From assembly GCF_964340395.1 (NCBI RefSeq), contig NC_135562.1, positions 19,525,626-19,589,625 of the forward strand: 64,000 nt of DNA, written 5' to 3'. Position 1 is the stretch's first letter; each line of letters begins with the position of its first letter. The notes beneath the pieces were generated by a model. The model worked only from the letters and a program-made list of their open reading frames with translations. It was not told the DNA's origin and did no database searches. The DNA comes from Glandiceps talaboti (taxonomy: Eukaryota; Hemichordata; Enteropneusta; Spengelidae). Made by a program: the position numbers and the translations under genes. Below, piece after piece: positions 1-14,110 of the stretch.

Positions 1-3000
1 ATAGCAACCACAGATCTCCCCATCTCTATAACAACCACAGATCTCACCATCTCTATAACAACCACAGATCTCACCATCTCTATAACAACCACAGATCTCA
101 CTATCTCTATAACAACCACAGATCTCACCATCTCTATAACAACCACAGATCTCACCATCTCTATAGCAACCACAGACCTCTCCATCTCTATAGCAACCAC
201 AGATCTCCCCATCTCTATAACAACCACAGATCTCACCATCTCTATAACAACCACAGATCTCACCATCTCTATAGCAACCACAGATCTCACCATCTCTATA
301 ACAACCACAGATCTCACCATCTCTATAACAACCACAGATCTCACCATCTCTATAGCAACCACAGATCTCACAATCTCTATAACAACCACAGATCTCACCA
401 TCTCTATAGCAACCACAGATCTCACCATCTCTATAACAACCACAGATCTCACCATCTCTACAACAACCACAGATCTCACTATCTCTATAACAACCACATA
501 TCTCACCATCTCTATAGCAACCACAGACCTCACCATCTCTATAACAACCACAGATCTCCCCATCTCTATAACAACCACAGATCTCACCATCTTTATAACA
601 ACCACAGATCTCACCATCTCTACAACAACCACAGATCTCACCATCTCTATAACAACCACATATCTCACCATCTCTATAGCAACCACAGACCTCACCATCT
701 CTATAACAACCACAGATCTCACCATCTCTATAACAACCACAGACCTCCCCATCTCTATAGCAACCACAGATCTCACCATCTCTATAGCAACCACAGATCC
801 CACCATCTCTATAGCAACCACAGATCCCACCATCTCTATAACAACCACAGATCTCACCATCTCTATAACAACCACAGATCTCACCATCTCTACAACAACC
901 ACAGACCTCACCATCTCTATAACAACCACAGATCTCACCATCTCTATAACAACCACAGATCTCACCATCTCTATAACAACCACAGATCTCACCATCTCTA
1001 TAACAACCACATATCTCACCATCTCTATAGCAACCACAGACCTCACCATCTCTATAACAACCACAGATCTCACCATCTCTATAACAACCACAGATCTCAC
1101 CATCTCTATAACAACCACAGATCTCACCATCTCTATAACAACCACAGACCTCACCATCTCTATAACAACCACAGATCTCACCATCTCTATAACAACCACA
1201 GATCTCACCATCTCTATAGCAACCACAGATCTCACCATCTCTATAACAACCACAGATCTCACCATCTCTATAGCAACCACAGATCTCACCATCTCTATAA
1301 CAACCACAGATCTCACCATCTCTACAACAACCACAGATCTCACTATCTCTATAACAACCACATATCTCACCATCTCTATAGCAACCACAGACCTCACCAT
1401 CTCTATAACAACCACAGATCTCCCCATCTCTATAACAACCACAGATCTCACCATCTTTATAACAACCACAGATCTCACCATCTCTACAACAACCACAGAT
1501 CTCACCATCTCTATAACAACCACATATCTCACCATCTCTATAGCAACCACAGACCTCACCATCTCTATAACAACCACAGATCTCACCATCTCTATAACAA
1601 CCACAGACCTCCCCATCTCTATAGCAACCACAGATCTCACCATCTCTATAGCAACCACAGATCCCACCATCTCTATAGCAACCACAGATCCCACCATCTC
1701 TATAACAACCACAGATCTCACCATCTCTATAACAACCACAGATCTCACCATCTCTACAACAACCACAGACCTCACCATCTCTATAACAACCACAGATCTC
1801 ACCATCTCTATAACAACCACAGATCTCACCATCTCTATAACAACCACAGATCTCACCATCTCTATAACAACCACAGATCTCACCATCTCTATAGCAACCA
1901 CAGATCTCACAATCTCTATAACAACCACAGATCTCACCATCTCTATAGCAACCACAGATCTCACCATCTCTATAACAACCACAGATCTCACCATCTCTAC
2001 AACAACCACAGATCTCACTATCTCTATAACAACCACATATCTCACCATCTCTATAGCAACCACAGACCTCACCATCTCTATAACAACCACAGATCTCCCC
2101 ATCTCTATAACAACCACAGATCTCACCATCTTTATAACAACCACAGATCTCACCATCTCTACAACAACCACAGATCTCACCATCTCTATAACAACCACAT
2201 ATCTCACCATCTCTATAGCAACCACAGACCTCACCATCTCTATAACAACCACAGATCTCACCATCTCTATAACAACCACAGACCTCCCCATCTCTATAGC
2301 AACCACAGATCTCACCATCTCTATAGCAACCACAGATCCCACCATCTCTATAGCAACCACAGATCCCACCATCTCTATAACAACCACAGATCTCACCATC
2401 TCTATAACAACCACAGATCTCACCATCTCTACAACAACCACAGACCTCACCATCTCTATAACAACCACAGATCTCACCATCTCTATAACAACCACAGATC
2501 TCACCATCTCTATAACAACCACAGATCTCACCATCTCTATAACAACCACATATCTCACCATCTCTATAGCAACCACAGACCTCACCATCTCTATAACAAC
2601 CACAGATCTCACCATCTCTATAACAACCACAGATCTCACCATCTCTATAACAACCACAGATCTCACCATCTCTATAACAACCACAGACCTCACCATCTCT
2701 ATAACAACCACAGATCTCACCATCTCTATAACAACCACAGATCTCACCATCTCTATAGCAACCACAGATCTCACCATCTCTATAACAACCACAGATCTCA
2801 CCATCTCTATAACAACCACAGATCTCACCATCTCTATAACAACCATAGATCTCACCATCTCTATAACAACCACAGATCTCACCATCTCTATAACAACCAC
2901 AGATCTCACCATCTCTATAGCAACCACAGATCTCACCATCTCTATAACAACCACAGATCTCACCATCTCTGTAACAACCACAGATCTCACCATCTCTATA

Positions 3001-3270
3001 ACAACCACAGATCTCACCATCTCTATAACAACCACAGATCTCACCATCTCTATAGCAACCACAGATCTCCCCATCTCTATAACAACCACAGATCTCACCA
3101 TCTCTATAACAACCACAGATCTCACCATCTCTATAACAACCACAGACCTCACCATCTCTATAACAACCACAGATCTCACCATCTCTATAACAACCACAGA
3201 CCTCACCATCTCTATAACAACCACAGATCTCACCATCTCTATAGCAACCATAGATCTCACCATCTCTATA
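1..3270. repeat. 27-bp minisatellite, 120 units
   Basis: The unit is ATAACAACCACAGATCTC followed by ACCATCTCT. It runs from the left edge without any length change: position 3241 is exactly the start of unit 121, so 120 units fit 3,240 bp with no indel. Variants include ATAGC for ATAAC, ACATAT for ACAGAT, GATCCC for GATCTC, and one CTTTAT form. Blocks of variants recur as higher-order repeats: the CTTTAT variant lies at 591, 1455 and 2130, and paired GATCCC variants start at 796, 1660 and 2335, giving steps of 864 bp (32 units) and 675 bp (25 units). The array may continue to the left. It is open in more than one frame, so openness is not evidence of coding. Confidence 0.97.
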
Positions 3271-5436
3271 CACAGTTCTGAAATCTTATCTTAAACATAA
3301 ATGGTATTACTAATCTTGTAGGTCACCTCAGAATATTCGTTTGTGGGTGTAAAAGAATAGCCTTCCTCTATATCAGCTTAACACATTGTCATCACCTGTA
3401 CTGCTAGCTGGGGGGGGGGGGGAGGGAAATGTTCAGATGTAGCATAACTGCAGTATGGCCAAGTGGACAGCTTAGCAAAAGTCACTCAATATGGTTTCAA
3501 ACTGAGAATCTCTTACATGTATTACTGATCCTTATATTTTGTAAAATATCAATTTCATTTTTATATATTATAGACATACCAACTACCATCAATTATGGAT
3601 ATATTAGTCCACCAGTCCAGAGAGACATCAATGCTGAATAATTCAATCATTGCATGATAAAGGTCCGGAGAAGACGGATCAAAATGTTGCATTTGTTCAA
3701 AAGTAAATATATGGTACTGTCATTGATTCTTGGAACCATGAACAATATATTCTCCAATTTAATATCACTATTCCATAATTTGTATATTTGGTATTCATTA
3801 TCTATGATACCTATCATAAATTTGTGATTGTGATTACTCTTGGGGACATAAGTCATAAAACTGATAAACTGGATTTGGGGTCCCATTCACATTGTATTTT
3901 ATACTTGACTGGCAACAGTGTTCACTGCATAAATCACAAACCAAAATTATCCAATATTAGCATAGCCTCCATTTGTTCAGATTATTTAGCAGTAACTCTT
4001 AACTTTGACAGTATAAACTGTATAAACTGTTCCTTTCAACTAAACTTGAACTATCCTCTTGTACCTGGCCTACAGGGTCAACTTTAACTGTTCACATTTA
4101 TTTTGTTTATCTTACATTAAGTTATTAAGATAAGAGTTGCCTCAGAGTCAACACAACTTGTCCAGTGTGAACCCTTCTATGAGTCTTTCTCTTAGCTCAT
4201 CATACATGCATGTAAGCCCCAGTAGTGTATTTGTAAGAAATACTCCATGTAGTTTACTACACTTCCATAATTGTAATTTAGTTCCATGTACAGGAAATAA
4301 TACCTGATTTGCCTTGATCCCTCTCATTGTTGGGGTTCTAAAACTTTCAGTAAAACACTAACTGTACAAGCAATGAACAGATGTCAATTTTACCAGATTT
4401 CCCCATCGCTATTAGGTTCTAAAACCTTTGTAAAATCAGTTGATAAGATATTGTGTAAAGTCTACCACACATCTAAGATTATGTAATACAGTACATCTAA
4501 ACCAGAGATAATGAATGGCTCTTCCATTGTCTATGATTTAACCATATTTCTCTGTTTTTATCAAAAATGTTCTAAAACCTAAAGAAAAAAAAACACAAAG
4601 TAAAATGGTGACCAGATTGTAAAAAAGTATGTAAATTTAAAAAGCTATCTCTCCCTCGACGCCACCCCCACCCTCCCCCACCCATCACTTGTACATGTCA
4701 ATAACCAAGTGACATCATCAACACCTGGGGACAACATTCAGTCTACTTAAGAAGTCAATCCAGTCTAGGCAGAATATTATGACAACTTAAGGTATTCTAG
4801 TTCCTGCTTGTGACAAAATAACCTTCATTTATATATTATTACATGAATCTGAGCTGCTGAATCTCTTTGGATTTACCCCTACCTCTTCTAACTGTATGTT
4901 CTGAAAACTATTAGCTACTGTGCACAACATAACATACATATGCATAACAATAGGTACATGTACATAAGTAGCACCACAAGTACATCAAGTGAACACAAAC
5001 AATTTATTGACTTTATCACACAGTATTACAAAATCAATAGTTCATCTTGCCATCCCTCCTTCCTTTGATCCCCTTAGATAAATAGTCTAAAATCCATTGC
5101 CTATACACACATATGACGTAACAAGTGTTCAGGCAAACTTCTTTTTTTTTTGGGGGGGGGGGGGGGGTTAAAGCAAGGTTAAAGGTGACACCACCATTTG
5201 AACATTACATTATTACAAGTGTCACTAAAATTCTTTCTTTTAAATATCCATGGAAAAGGACAATTAACCCAAACAGTTTTGTATTGTAAATACTGATTAG
5301 TTTTACTTAGAGATTGATATACAATGGACTTACTATCAAGGTGACACAGTATTCAATATTTAATTAGTATTTGTTCTTAATTCTATCACTTAAGTTGTAC
5401 CATGTTATATTTCTTTAGAGGCCCATATTAAAAAAA
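3271..5436. other. No gene seen; homopolymer tracts
   Basis: AT-rich sequence with scattered short open frames that lack splice support or recognisable protein. It contains a G tract at about 3410-3426 and a T-then-G tract at 5142-5167. Nothing else could be identified. Confidence 0.5.
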
Positions 5437-5586
5437 GATTAAATATGAGGTATGAAAAACAGTTATTTGACAAATCTATAGAAAAATTTTGTTCAGAACA
5501 AAAGAATAATCCTATGTAATCCTCATGGCTCCACCGGTGAGATGAAACTAATGCAAGAACCAGGGATTCAAACCCTGGCCTTTAAC
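5437..5586. repeat. Dispersed repeat, copy 1
   Basis: This stretch matches 8435-8580 in the same orientation. The shared core includes AACAAAAGAATAATCCTATG and a following TGTAATCC-T-ATG-CTCCAC segment. Read on the minus strand it contains GGTTTGAATCCC, which resembles a tRNA B box, so a SINE origin is possible but not proven. Confidence 0.6.
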
Positions 5587-5667
5587 TAATTCCTTATTTG
5601 TTGATTGTCATGTTATATATAAATTTGACTCTTTATCACCATACATGTATAAAAGATCTTTGTGAGT

Positions 5668-5987
5668 CACTCTTCTAATCCACTGAGGCTACCGGAAACT
5701 TTTGCTTTTCCATGCATTCAACATCCAGGGAGACTACCGGAAACTTTACCTTTCCCATGCACTTCAAATCCAGTGAGACTACTAGAAACTTTTCCGTTTG
5801 GGCATTTCAAATCCAGTGAGACTACCAGAAACTTTACCTTTCCCATGCATTTCAAATCCAGTGAGACTACCGGAAACCTTTTCCTTTTCCATGCAATTCA
5901 AATCCAGGGAGGTTATCAGAAACTTTCCATATTCCATGTATTTCAAATCCAGTGAGGCTATCGGAAACTTTTCCTTTGCCATGCACC
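5668..5987. repeat. 45-bp minisatellite, about 7 diverged units
   Basis: The core GAGACTACCGGAAAC (or GAGGCTATCGGAAAC) recurs at about 5686, 5731, 5776, 5817, 5862, 5909 and 5955, with spacing of 41-47 bp, followed by TTTTCCATGCA and CAAATCCAGT. Copies are clearly diverged, so the array is older than the large homogeneous ones. Confidence 0.85.
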
Positions 5988-6244
5988 ATCACCCTGATGC
6001 CTGCTAGATATCAAATGTCATAACTCTGGTTTGAAGCGCTACAATGTTTTCATATTACAAAGAAACTGTCGGTCTCATATAAAAGTATCAAATGGGAAAC
6101 ATACACTGACAAGATTCATAAAGTTAGAAGTACTCCTTGTGCAAAGGAGAGTAATTACTTTATTTGTTTATGCTGTAGATCTGGTTAAACGATGTTAATT
6201 TTTTCTACATAAAGTAAATTCAAAGAAACAAAATGTTTTGTTAT

Positions 6245-6305
6245 CTTGTAATTTATCTCAAAATTGAATAATATAATATAATATAATAATATATATATAT
6301 ATAGT
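6245..6305. repeat. AT-rich simple repeat
   Basis: ATAAT and TA repeats. Confidence 0.7.
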
Positions 6306-6354
6306 GATTATATCTAAAATACGGATTTGAACCACTAGTTTACTCCCTAGTATT

Positions 6355-6625
6355 TTATATATTAGTATTATTCTGCCAAGCAAAATATGAGTGACTTGAG
6401 GGGCCTTGTTACTTGTCATTACAAACCACCACATATTTTCAGGTTGAATTAAGAAAACTATTGAAGATAATACAACTATACCTCCGCACACACAGTTTAT
6501 GAAAAATCAAGAAAATTAAGGATGATTTGGGAATATTTTGACTCGCATTTTTAGTACCATAGAACCAATGATGTAGATATGTAAACAACTACCAGGGTAT
6601 ACATCCTGTATTTTTTGTTGTTGTT
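6355..6625 (+). mobile_element. Hairpin MITE family A, copy 1 (diverged)
   Basis: Shares ordered segments with 21337-21675: GAGTGACTTGAGGGGCCTT, a reverse-complementary AAAATATG arm, then TTTTGACTC..., AGAACCA-TGATGTAGA and GTATAC-CC. I infer a non-autonomous palindromic element; no coding capacity is visible. Confidence 0.5.
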
Positions 6626-7482
6626 TAAATGTTTTCAACTTGGCATGCATAAGGTACATTATTTGGTGATCTGAGTACACATGTATATATAGGGCAACAC
6701 TAACATGACATTTTGGTCATCAAAGTCTAGCATACTGACAATGGCATGAAATTTTTTGCAGAACACAGTAGAAAGAATACTAAATGCTGTTCAAACAAAT
6801 AGCGCTTTACAGAAGTATGGTCAAAAAATAACAGCCGACAGCATTTCTTTTTTTTTGAAAGGTTTCAGAACCCTGGTATTGGTAATTGAGAAGGGAAAAA
6901 TACAGAGAAATGAGAACAGTATCTATTACTTTTGTCCATAATTTTTAGGAAACCCTGGAAAAGGCCTGGAGAACTCGGGTAGATTTTGTCATCCTCTCAC
7001 TCTTATAACCAAAAGACATCAAGCAACTTTGATTGTGGAATCGTGCAGCTAATACCATGACACTTTGTTGGCATGGCAACCTAGAAAGTATTGCCATACC
7101 TGTCATGTGTTCTTAGTATGATGACAGTGTAACTTCTAATGATGGGTCTACATATTGTGTAACAGTATCACTAAATGCTGTCAGGGGGTACGGATATTTT
7201 GTAACAATCAATGGATTTTAGAGGCAAAAACAAGTCTTCGCAGTTATACATGTATGTACATTAATATATAGATTTTAAGACCAAAACTTACTTATACATG
7301 TAGCTATACTTGTTAATTACTAAATTTTTCATTTTAGAAATTTATTTCCTGGATTTTTACTGGTACTACATGTATTTATGGTTTTCTGCTAAAATAATAT
7401 ATCTCATGTTTAGTCTAAGTATTATGTTTACCTTCCTACATCTGCAAATATTAGGATATCATTTAATTCATGATCTATACAT

Positions 7483-7681
<199 letters not shown>

Positions 7682-8434
7682 CCAAATTTATCAGATTATT
7701 ACATTTGATTGCTTATCATTTTATCTACAAGGCCTTCCCACTCCCAGCAAGTGACATGGCTGTGTGCCAACTGATTCTAGAAAAGAAAAAACACACAACT
7801 AAACATGTTATCTTGATAGGTCATATAACTTTAAACATCCCACAATGCATCAGTCATCAAGGTAAGACCGAATATATGCAATCATATGACAGGTACTGGG
7901 TATATGGTTTTTTTTTGGCAAAGTTATCGATAAAAACAGATTTAAGAAGTAACAAATTTTCAAACATTTGCATAATTTGTGGGGGGGGGAGGGTTAAATG
8001 GTAAAGCTTAAGTAAATCATCTGGAATTTTCTGGATACAAACTCTCCTCTCCCCTTCCATCCAAAAGAATACAGAAACATATTTAAAAATTCCACCTTTT
8101 TTGTTAATACCGTGGTTATTAATATTATATTAATAAACTAAAGAAAAACTTTGGAATGTTTAGAAAACCATATTCTATGAGATGTCAATCTACTGGAGAT
8201 ATACTAACCACCATTTTTTAAAGTTGGCAAAATCACCCACATTGTACATGTAATGTAGTGTAACAAATTTACATCTCTGTTAATAAAAGAACTACATATA
8301 TATACTTAAGATAGCAGTACATTACTCTGCAGGATTTCTTTAACATATCCTTATTGAGGTTCATAAAGCCACAGACAAGTATCTTCTTAGTTGTCTGTGA
8401 TAAAGCCTAAGGCTAAAGGACAAGTTCAGATCAG

Positions 8435-8580
8435 GATTAACATCTAGGTGTGAAAAAAAAGTTGTCTGGCAGAGCTAGAGAAAAAGCTGATCTAAAACAA
8501 AAGAATAATCCTATGTAATCCTTATGACTCCACTGATAAAATAACACTTGAGGTGATGACCTGATATTAAGACCCTGCAA
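8435..8580. repeat. Dispersed repeat, copy 2
   Basis: Second copy of the 5437-5586 repeat, same orientation, about 3 kb away. Similarity covers the GATTAA-AT...GGT-TGAAAAA head and the AACAAAAGAATAATCC core. Confidence 0.6.
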
Positions 8581-8605
8581 CAAGATACTGTAGTATACAT
8601 GTATG

Positions 8606-8847
8606 TATCAATCAATCAACTGATTAATCAATCAATCAAAAATTATCTATAATGTACAGTAACAGCTGACTCCAAAACCATAGCTGTGGCCAATGGCACA
8701 AAAATGATTGATTAATCAATCAATCAATCAATCAATCAATCAACCAATCAATCAATCATCCAATCAATCAAAAAATAATTTACAACATGCCAAACTCCGA
8801 AACCATAGATGTGTTCAATGCCACCAAAAGGATTGATCAATCAATCG

Positions 8848-8879
<32 letters not shown>

Positions 8880-8950
8880 CTAAATCAACCAACCAACAAA
8901 CCAACCAACCAGACTCAGAAACCATTGCTGTGTTCAATGCCACCAAAACG
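8606..8950. repeat. Composite repeat: (AATC)n plus spacer, three units
   Basis: Three blocks of AATC repeats (about 8606-8640, 8705-8771, 8833-8890) alternate with a similar spacer carrying ACTCC-AAACCATAG-TGTG and CAATG-CAC. The whole cassette, not only the tetranucleotide, has been tandemly duplicated with a period near 110-125 bp. Confidence 0.8.
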
Positions 8951-9319
8951 TTCAATCCATACCAAATGCTATCTCTAAGTCTAACAGTTTGTTCTTACAT
9001 TGTAAAAGTGTTCAGATTTGATTATTGTCGTATGTCAAATGGTAAAGAAATAATTCATATTCATGTTGAATGAAGATAAACAATGTCTAAAGATGTACAA
9101 AGGTGGTTGTACATGTAAATTTATGACTTACATATCAGGGTCTGTTAGATGGATTTAGTTAAAATACAATGACAACAGTCTATCAACAATTCTAAGAATC
9201 TAAAGAATTAAAATCATTCAAATATTTGTCAATTCACTCTACCTCTAACATGATGGTGCTAAAATAAATCTCTCTCTACTGTTGTGTACACACTCATATG
9301 TTAGTACTCATTACAGAAT

Positions 9320-9680
9320 TGCTTTCCAAATTGTTGGCTTAGTGTTAGCTTGGTGTTAACATTGGGTTGGTGCAAGCATTGACTTTTCCAGTTGCTAACA
9401 CAAGCTAAAAGGTGACAGTGCATGCCAGTCTGGTGGATGTTAACCAAGGGCTGGTGTAGGCATTAACCCTTCCAAAGTTCCAGTTGCTAAGACATGCTGG
9501 TGAGGTGTTTATGCCAGACTGGTGGTAACATTGGATTGGTACAGGCATTAACCCATCCAGTTGCTAAGACATGCTGGTGAAGTGTTTGCGCCAGACTGGT
9601 GGTAACATTGGACTGGTACAGGCATTAAGTTTACCATTCCAGTTGCTAACACATACTGGTAATTAGGTGTGTAGGAAATT
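9320..9680 (+). repeat. Dispersed GTTAACATTGG repeat, plus copy
   Basis: About four diverged 80-90 bp units with GTGTTAACATTGG, AGGCATTAACCCTTCCAGTT, GCTAAGACATGCTGGT and CCAGACTGGTGGTAA. The same family lies in opposite orientation at 40120-40615. Confidence 0.75.
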
Positions 9681-9699
9681 TGGATCAGGAAATGATGGC

Positions 9700-10340
9700 A
9701 TGTATGACATAATATTAATAACTGTCTATGTTGCTGGAAATAAAGGCATACACAACATAACTGTCTATGTTGCTGGAAATAAAGGCATACACAACATAAC
9801 TGTCGACATGTATGCCATGCAGTATATTTCCATTACTTGACTCAGGAAAATAAAGGCATACACAACATAACTGTCTATGTCATGTGGTATGTTTAAATCA
9901 GTAAAGTAAAAGCATACAAATTTACATAACATAACTGTCTATGTAACAACATGGTATGTTTACATGAGTTAAGTAAAGACATAGCATACACAACATAACT
10001 GTAAATGTTGTCGCAGTAAGTTTGGGTCAACTGTCTATCATAGACAGTTATATGTTTAAGTTATGTATGCCTTTATTTTCCAACTACATGTCAGTTATGT
10101 GCTTGAGTAAGAAAAAATAATGGCATTGATGTATATAATATAACTGTCTATGTTATGGGGTGTGTTTGGGTCTTGGAAAAATAAAGGCATATAACTGTCT
10201 ATGTGTCAAAATGAAGGCATACACGAAGCATGTCTAGCTGTGTGCCAAAATGAAGGCATACATGACATATGCCTAGCTGTGTGCCTGTGTGTGTGTGTGT
10301 GTCAAAGTAAAGGCATACACAAGATAACTGTGAGAATGGG
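9700..10340 (+). repeat. Degenerate repeat with AAAGGCATAC and ATAACTGTCTATG
   Basis: The pair AAAGGCATACACAACATAAC / TGTCTATGTT recurs at about 9719, 9758, 9798, 9868, 9931, 9994, 10139, 10191 and 10324, with spacing of 40-70 bp. One inverted copy (ATAGACAGTTAT) lies near 10046. A short (GT)n tract is at about 10283-10301. Confidence 0.75.
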
Positions 10341-12729
10341 ACAGGTAATGAGAAGTTAACAAGACAAGAAAGATGCAATCTTCCATCCTTGAAATTGATT
10401 CTCCAAGAAAGGAATGTGGCTACACAAAGGATACTTATTAGCAGAGGCACAATGCGTTGGTCAGTTGAACAGGTTCTTGTCAAATATATCCATTTAAGAC
10501 GATGAATTGAAGAATGAAGTGATAAACAATAAGGAACAATGATGCACTATTTACTGTAGTGGCACAGTCTCTCCAGATGAAACCACCATATACAAATACA
10601 CGGGAACAATACATAGCAATCAGTTACTGGATGCTAACACAACAACAGCCGGCTACAAGATTTACATTTGTGTGTAGTGGGAGGATTGCCTAATAACCAA
10701 CTGACAACAAAATACAATACCTTGTAAAATTTGAGTCAGCCTTCTAAAACTGAGGCTGCTGTGTTGAAATTTATAGTTTCATTTGTAAATCTGGACTTGC
10801 TTGGGTAGGTTTTGTCATATTTCATTTTTTACTGTTCTGTTATTCTATACCAAGTGACAATAGGAAGGCTTGATTTTCAGACAGTCAAACCAAGCTGCTT
10901 TTATTGGATTGAAGACATTAAGTTAACGGCTTTGAAACGACTTCAAAGAATTGAGGCTATAACTAGTGCATACATGGACAGATAAAAATGCTAGCTATGA
11001 TCATACTATCAGATTGACACAATTTTACTACATGTATCTAACGGACTGACTGCATGCAATTGAAGTTTTTAAGTATGACAAATAGAAAGTGGACATTTTC
11101 TACACTACTACTTGTACTATAGTTATGTGAGTGGAATTCCTGCTTGTTATAGTTTACATTCATATGATTACCATTATTTTTAATTTCCACATTCTTTTCT
11201 CCAAAATGAGTCACGTCTCATAAAATCTGGAGTTTTCTTTTAATTTTTGAAATACAACTCAGTGAGTTTTTGCAGAGGTTTCAAAAAAACGTAGATGGCA
11301 GAGAGGATGAAGTTTGGTATAAAATCATGTCATTGTCCCCTATGTTTTATTACAACATGGTAATAATCCTCATAAATAGACATGGGGTATGGGTTCATTT
11401 TACTTCACTTGTTATGTAGTCAAAATCCTTTAAACATTTCACCACGAATCCCATCACAGTTTTTCTTAAAGAGTTTCAGTTAAGTTCATAAAATCTAACG
11501 GAGCTTTTCAGGCACTTTACTAACAGTGAGAACTAAAACCACATAAATTTGATTGGATTTGTCCTTCTGTTTCCATGGTTACGACCTTTTAAGTAGCTCA
11601 GACACTGTACTGTACCTACTAAGAGGGTCGTATCAAAATCGCTATATTAAATCCGCGACAATGAAAGTTGAAGAAAAACAACTGAGTTGAGAATTTGTAG
11701 AAATACAACACTTGTGACAGTGTTCCATATAATTTATAGGCGGGTAATTTCAGTTGATTTGTTGTGTATTGTTCATTGGTTTATCAAGGGTACTTGGAAC
11801 ATGAGGGTAGGTGAAGGGTTACCTTCTACTAGTACATGTAGTCGCTGACAGTAACCTTGACGACATCAAACATAAATCACCCAACAGAGTCTCATCAAGC
11901 TGTCATCAATTTGCCATTCAGCGTGACAATTCAGGACACCTCAGTCGGTTGCCATGGCAATATATCGCTGATAATAATACACATCAAAGTAAACTGATGT
12001 TGCTATGACGTCGATAGTCTTGTGACTCCTAAAGCTACTAAAAACATCTCCTTGGACAAAGAGGATATGTCTGTACGGATGAAACATCTCAGACTCTACA
12101 AATCTCTTGGAGTCTACAAAAATGTCAGAGTTTTGTTTTAATAACCAGACTGTCCTTCAAACACTATTATTTAGCAATTTTTAAAGTTTGAATTCCTCTC
12201 AAGTCTACCAAATTATTTCTAATATTTCAAATTTATCTGTAGCATTAAAATATGTTTTAGATTTTCAGTTGTTTGCCACTTCAGAATTGTCTACAAATTT
12301 CAAAAGCCTTATTTTAATAGCTCTATTTAAATCTTATTTATCACTATTACTAGTAAGTCTTCTGTAAGTTTAAATTGCTGGCTTGTGAACAGACTTTACT
12401 TTATGGTGTCAAATGCATGGATAAACATTATAAGAATGTTAGTGACTTTAAAAATACTTTAAAGCTGCACTAAGTATAACAGGAGTATTATTTTTTCCCA
12501 TCAGACAACCCAACAAAGCATTCACAGAAAATTGGAGAAAAAAAATCCAATAATTAGATATTTTTATGTATGTTAATTAGAGATTGATTTTATCCATAAG
12601 TCATACAGTAACAAGTTGAAATTGTGATTGCCTTGGGACTGCTGATTTTAAGGTGCTGACCTAAAAATCAATTTGACTGGATTTATCATGCCATACAATG
12701 TAACACAATAAATAATGTTTACTCACAGG
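10341..12729. other. No gene seen
   Basis: AT-rich non-coding sequence without long or spliced open frames. The only notable motif is an RFX X-box-like GTTGCCATGGCAA at 11948-11960. Confidence 0.5.
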
Positions 12730-13195
12730 TGATTCAATACTGGAAAGGGTGTACATTGATATTTCAATACTGGAAAGGGTGTACACTGATATTTCAATAC
12801 TGGAAGGGTGTACACTGATATTTCAATACTGGAAGGGTGTACACTGATATTTCAATACTGGAAGGGTGTACACTGATATTTCAATACTGGAAGGGTGTAC
12901 ACTGATATTTCAATACTGGAAGGGTGTACACTGATATTTCAATTCTGGAAGGGTGTAAATGCCCTGATGTTATAGAAATTTGGGTGTAAACGCCTTGATG
13001 CCATAAAAAAATTGGGTGTAAATGCCTTGATTTTATAATTAAAAAAATTGGGTGTAAATACCTTGATGTTATAGAAATGTGGGTGTAAATGCCTTGATAT
13101 TATAGAAAATTGGGTGTAAATGCCTTGATATTATAGAAAATTGGGTGTAAATGCCTTGATGCTATAGAAATTTGGGTGTAAATGCCTGATGACGG
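12730..13195. repeat. 29-30 bp minisatellite, two unit types
   Basis: About eight units of TTCAATACTGGAAGGGTG + TACACTGATAT (29 or 30 bp) run to about 12955. About eight units of TTGGGTGTAAATGCCTTGAT + ATTATAGAAA (about 30 bp) then run to 13195. Both share GGGTGTA, so the second type may derive from the first. Confidence 0.92.
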
Positions 13196-13535
13196 AAAGC
13201 TTGACAAAAGCATAAAATGCCTTGATATTATAATTTAAAGATATCATGGTTACTTCCATACATGTATAAATTGTCTTGGTGGTATGGAGAAATGATAGCT
13301 GGCGTGTCATGGGAAGAAGTATGAGTATGTAAGACGCCTTATAGGAGCATGCAGTAGACACACATGTACAATTGAATGGTTTACTAAGTCTTCACCCACT
13401 CTCTACAATATTACAAAACTATCTAATCATACAACTTATTTCTTAGCTCCTTTTAATCTTCTGACACGACTCTTTTCATTTCTTTATCTGTACATATTTA
13501 ATGACTATACATCTACAACATTACACTACTGCAAA

Positions 13536-13640
13536 GACTACAACCATGGACAGATAGACTACAACCATGGTCAGATAGACTACAACCATGGACAGATAGA
13601 CTACAACCATGGACGGATAGACTACAACCATGGACAGATT
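13536..13640. repeat. 21-bp tandem repeat, 5 units
   Basis: GACTACAACCATGGACAGAT plus A, five near-identical units. Confidence 0.95.
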
Positions 13641-13804
13641 TCAACACCCAAATCCCTAATTATTAACTAGATGTCTCAACTGACATTTACCAAGGCTAAG
13701 CACAATCTATACTTTAATGTCATCCCCTATCATGTTGACTATCAAGACAGCTCATATATGTATTCTTCGAAACTAAAAACCCTCAAATGACCACCCTATA
13801 CAAA

Positions 13805-13938
13805 CAAACACACATACGCACGCACGCATGCATGCACACACTCATGCATGCATGCATGCACACACACACACACACTCATACACACCCACCCACCCACAAA
13901 TACATATACATACATACATACATACATACATACATACA

Positions 13939-14004
<66 letters not shown>

Positions 14005-14110
14005 CATACATACATACATACATACATACATACATACATACATACATACATACATACATACATACATACATACATACATACATACATACAAACATACGAC
14101 AGACAGACAT
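13805..14110. repeat. (CATA)n microsatellite with CA and GCAT flanks
   Basis: GCAT and CA repeats at 13815-13880 lead into about 200 bp of CATA, ending in GACAGACA. The unit is open on both strands and in several frames, so the apparent proteins are not genes. Confidence 0.97.

Noticed and set aside
1-3294. Open plus-strand frame of 1,097 codons with a Thr/Ile/Ser-rich nine-residue repeat
   Set aside because: No start codon in the window. At least one other plus frame and a minus frame are equally open, because the 27-bp unit has no stops and a length divisible by three. Kept only as a finding to check.
6756-6941. Possible exon after a TTTTTTGCAG acceptor (NTVERILNAVQTNSALQKYG)
   Set aside because: The start of the frame looks protein-like and follows a good acceptor, but there is no convincing donor, no recognised family and no neighbouring exon.
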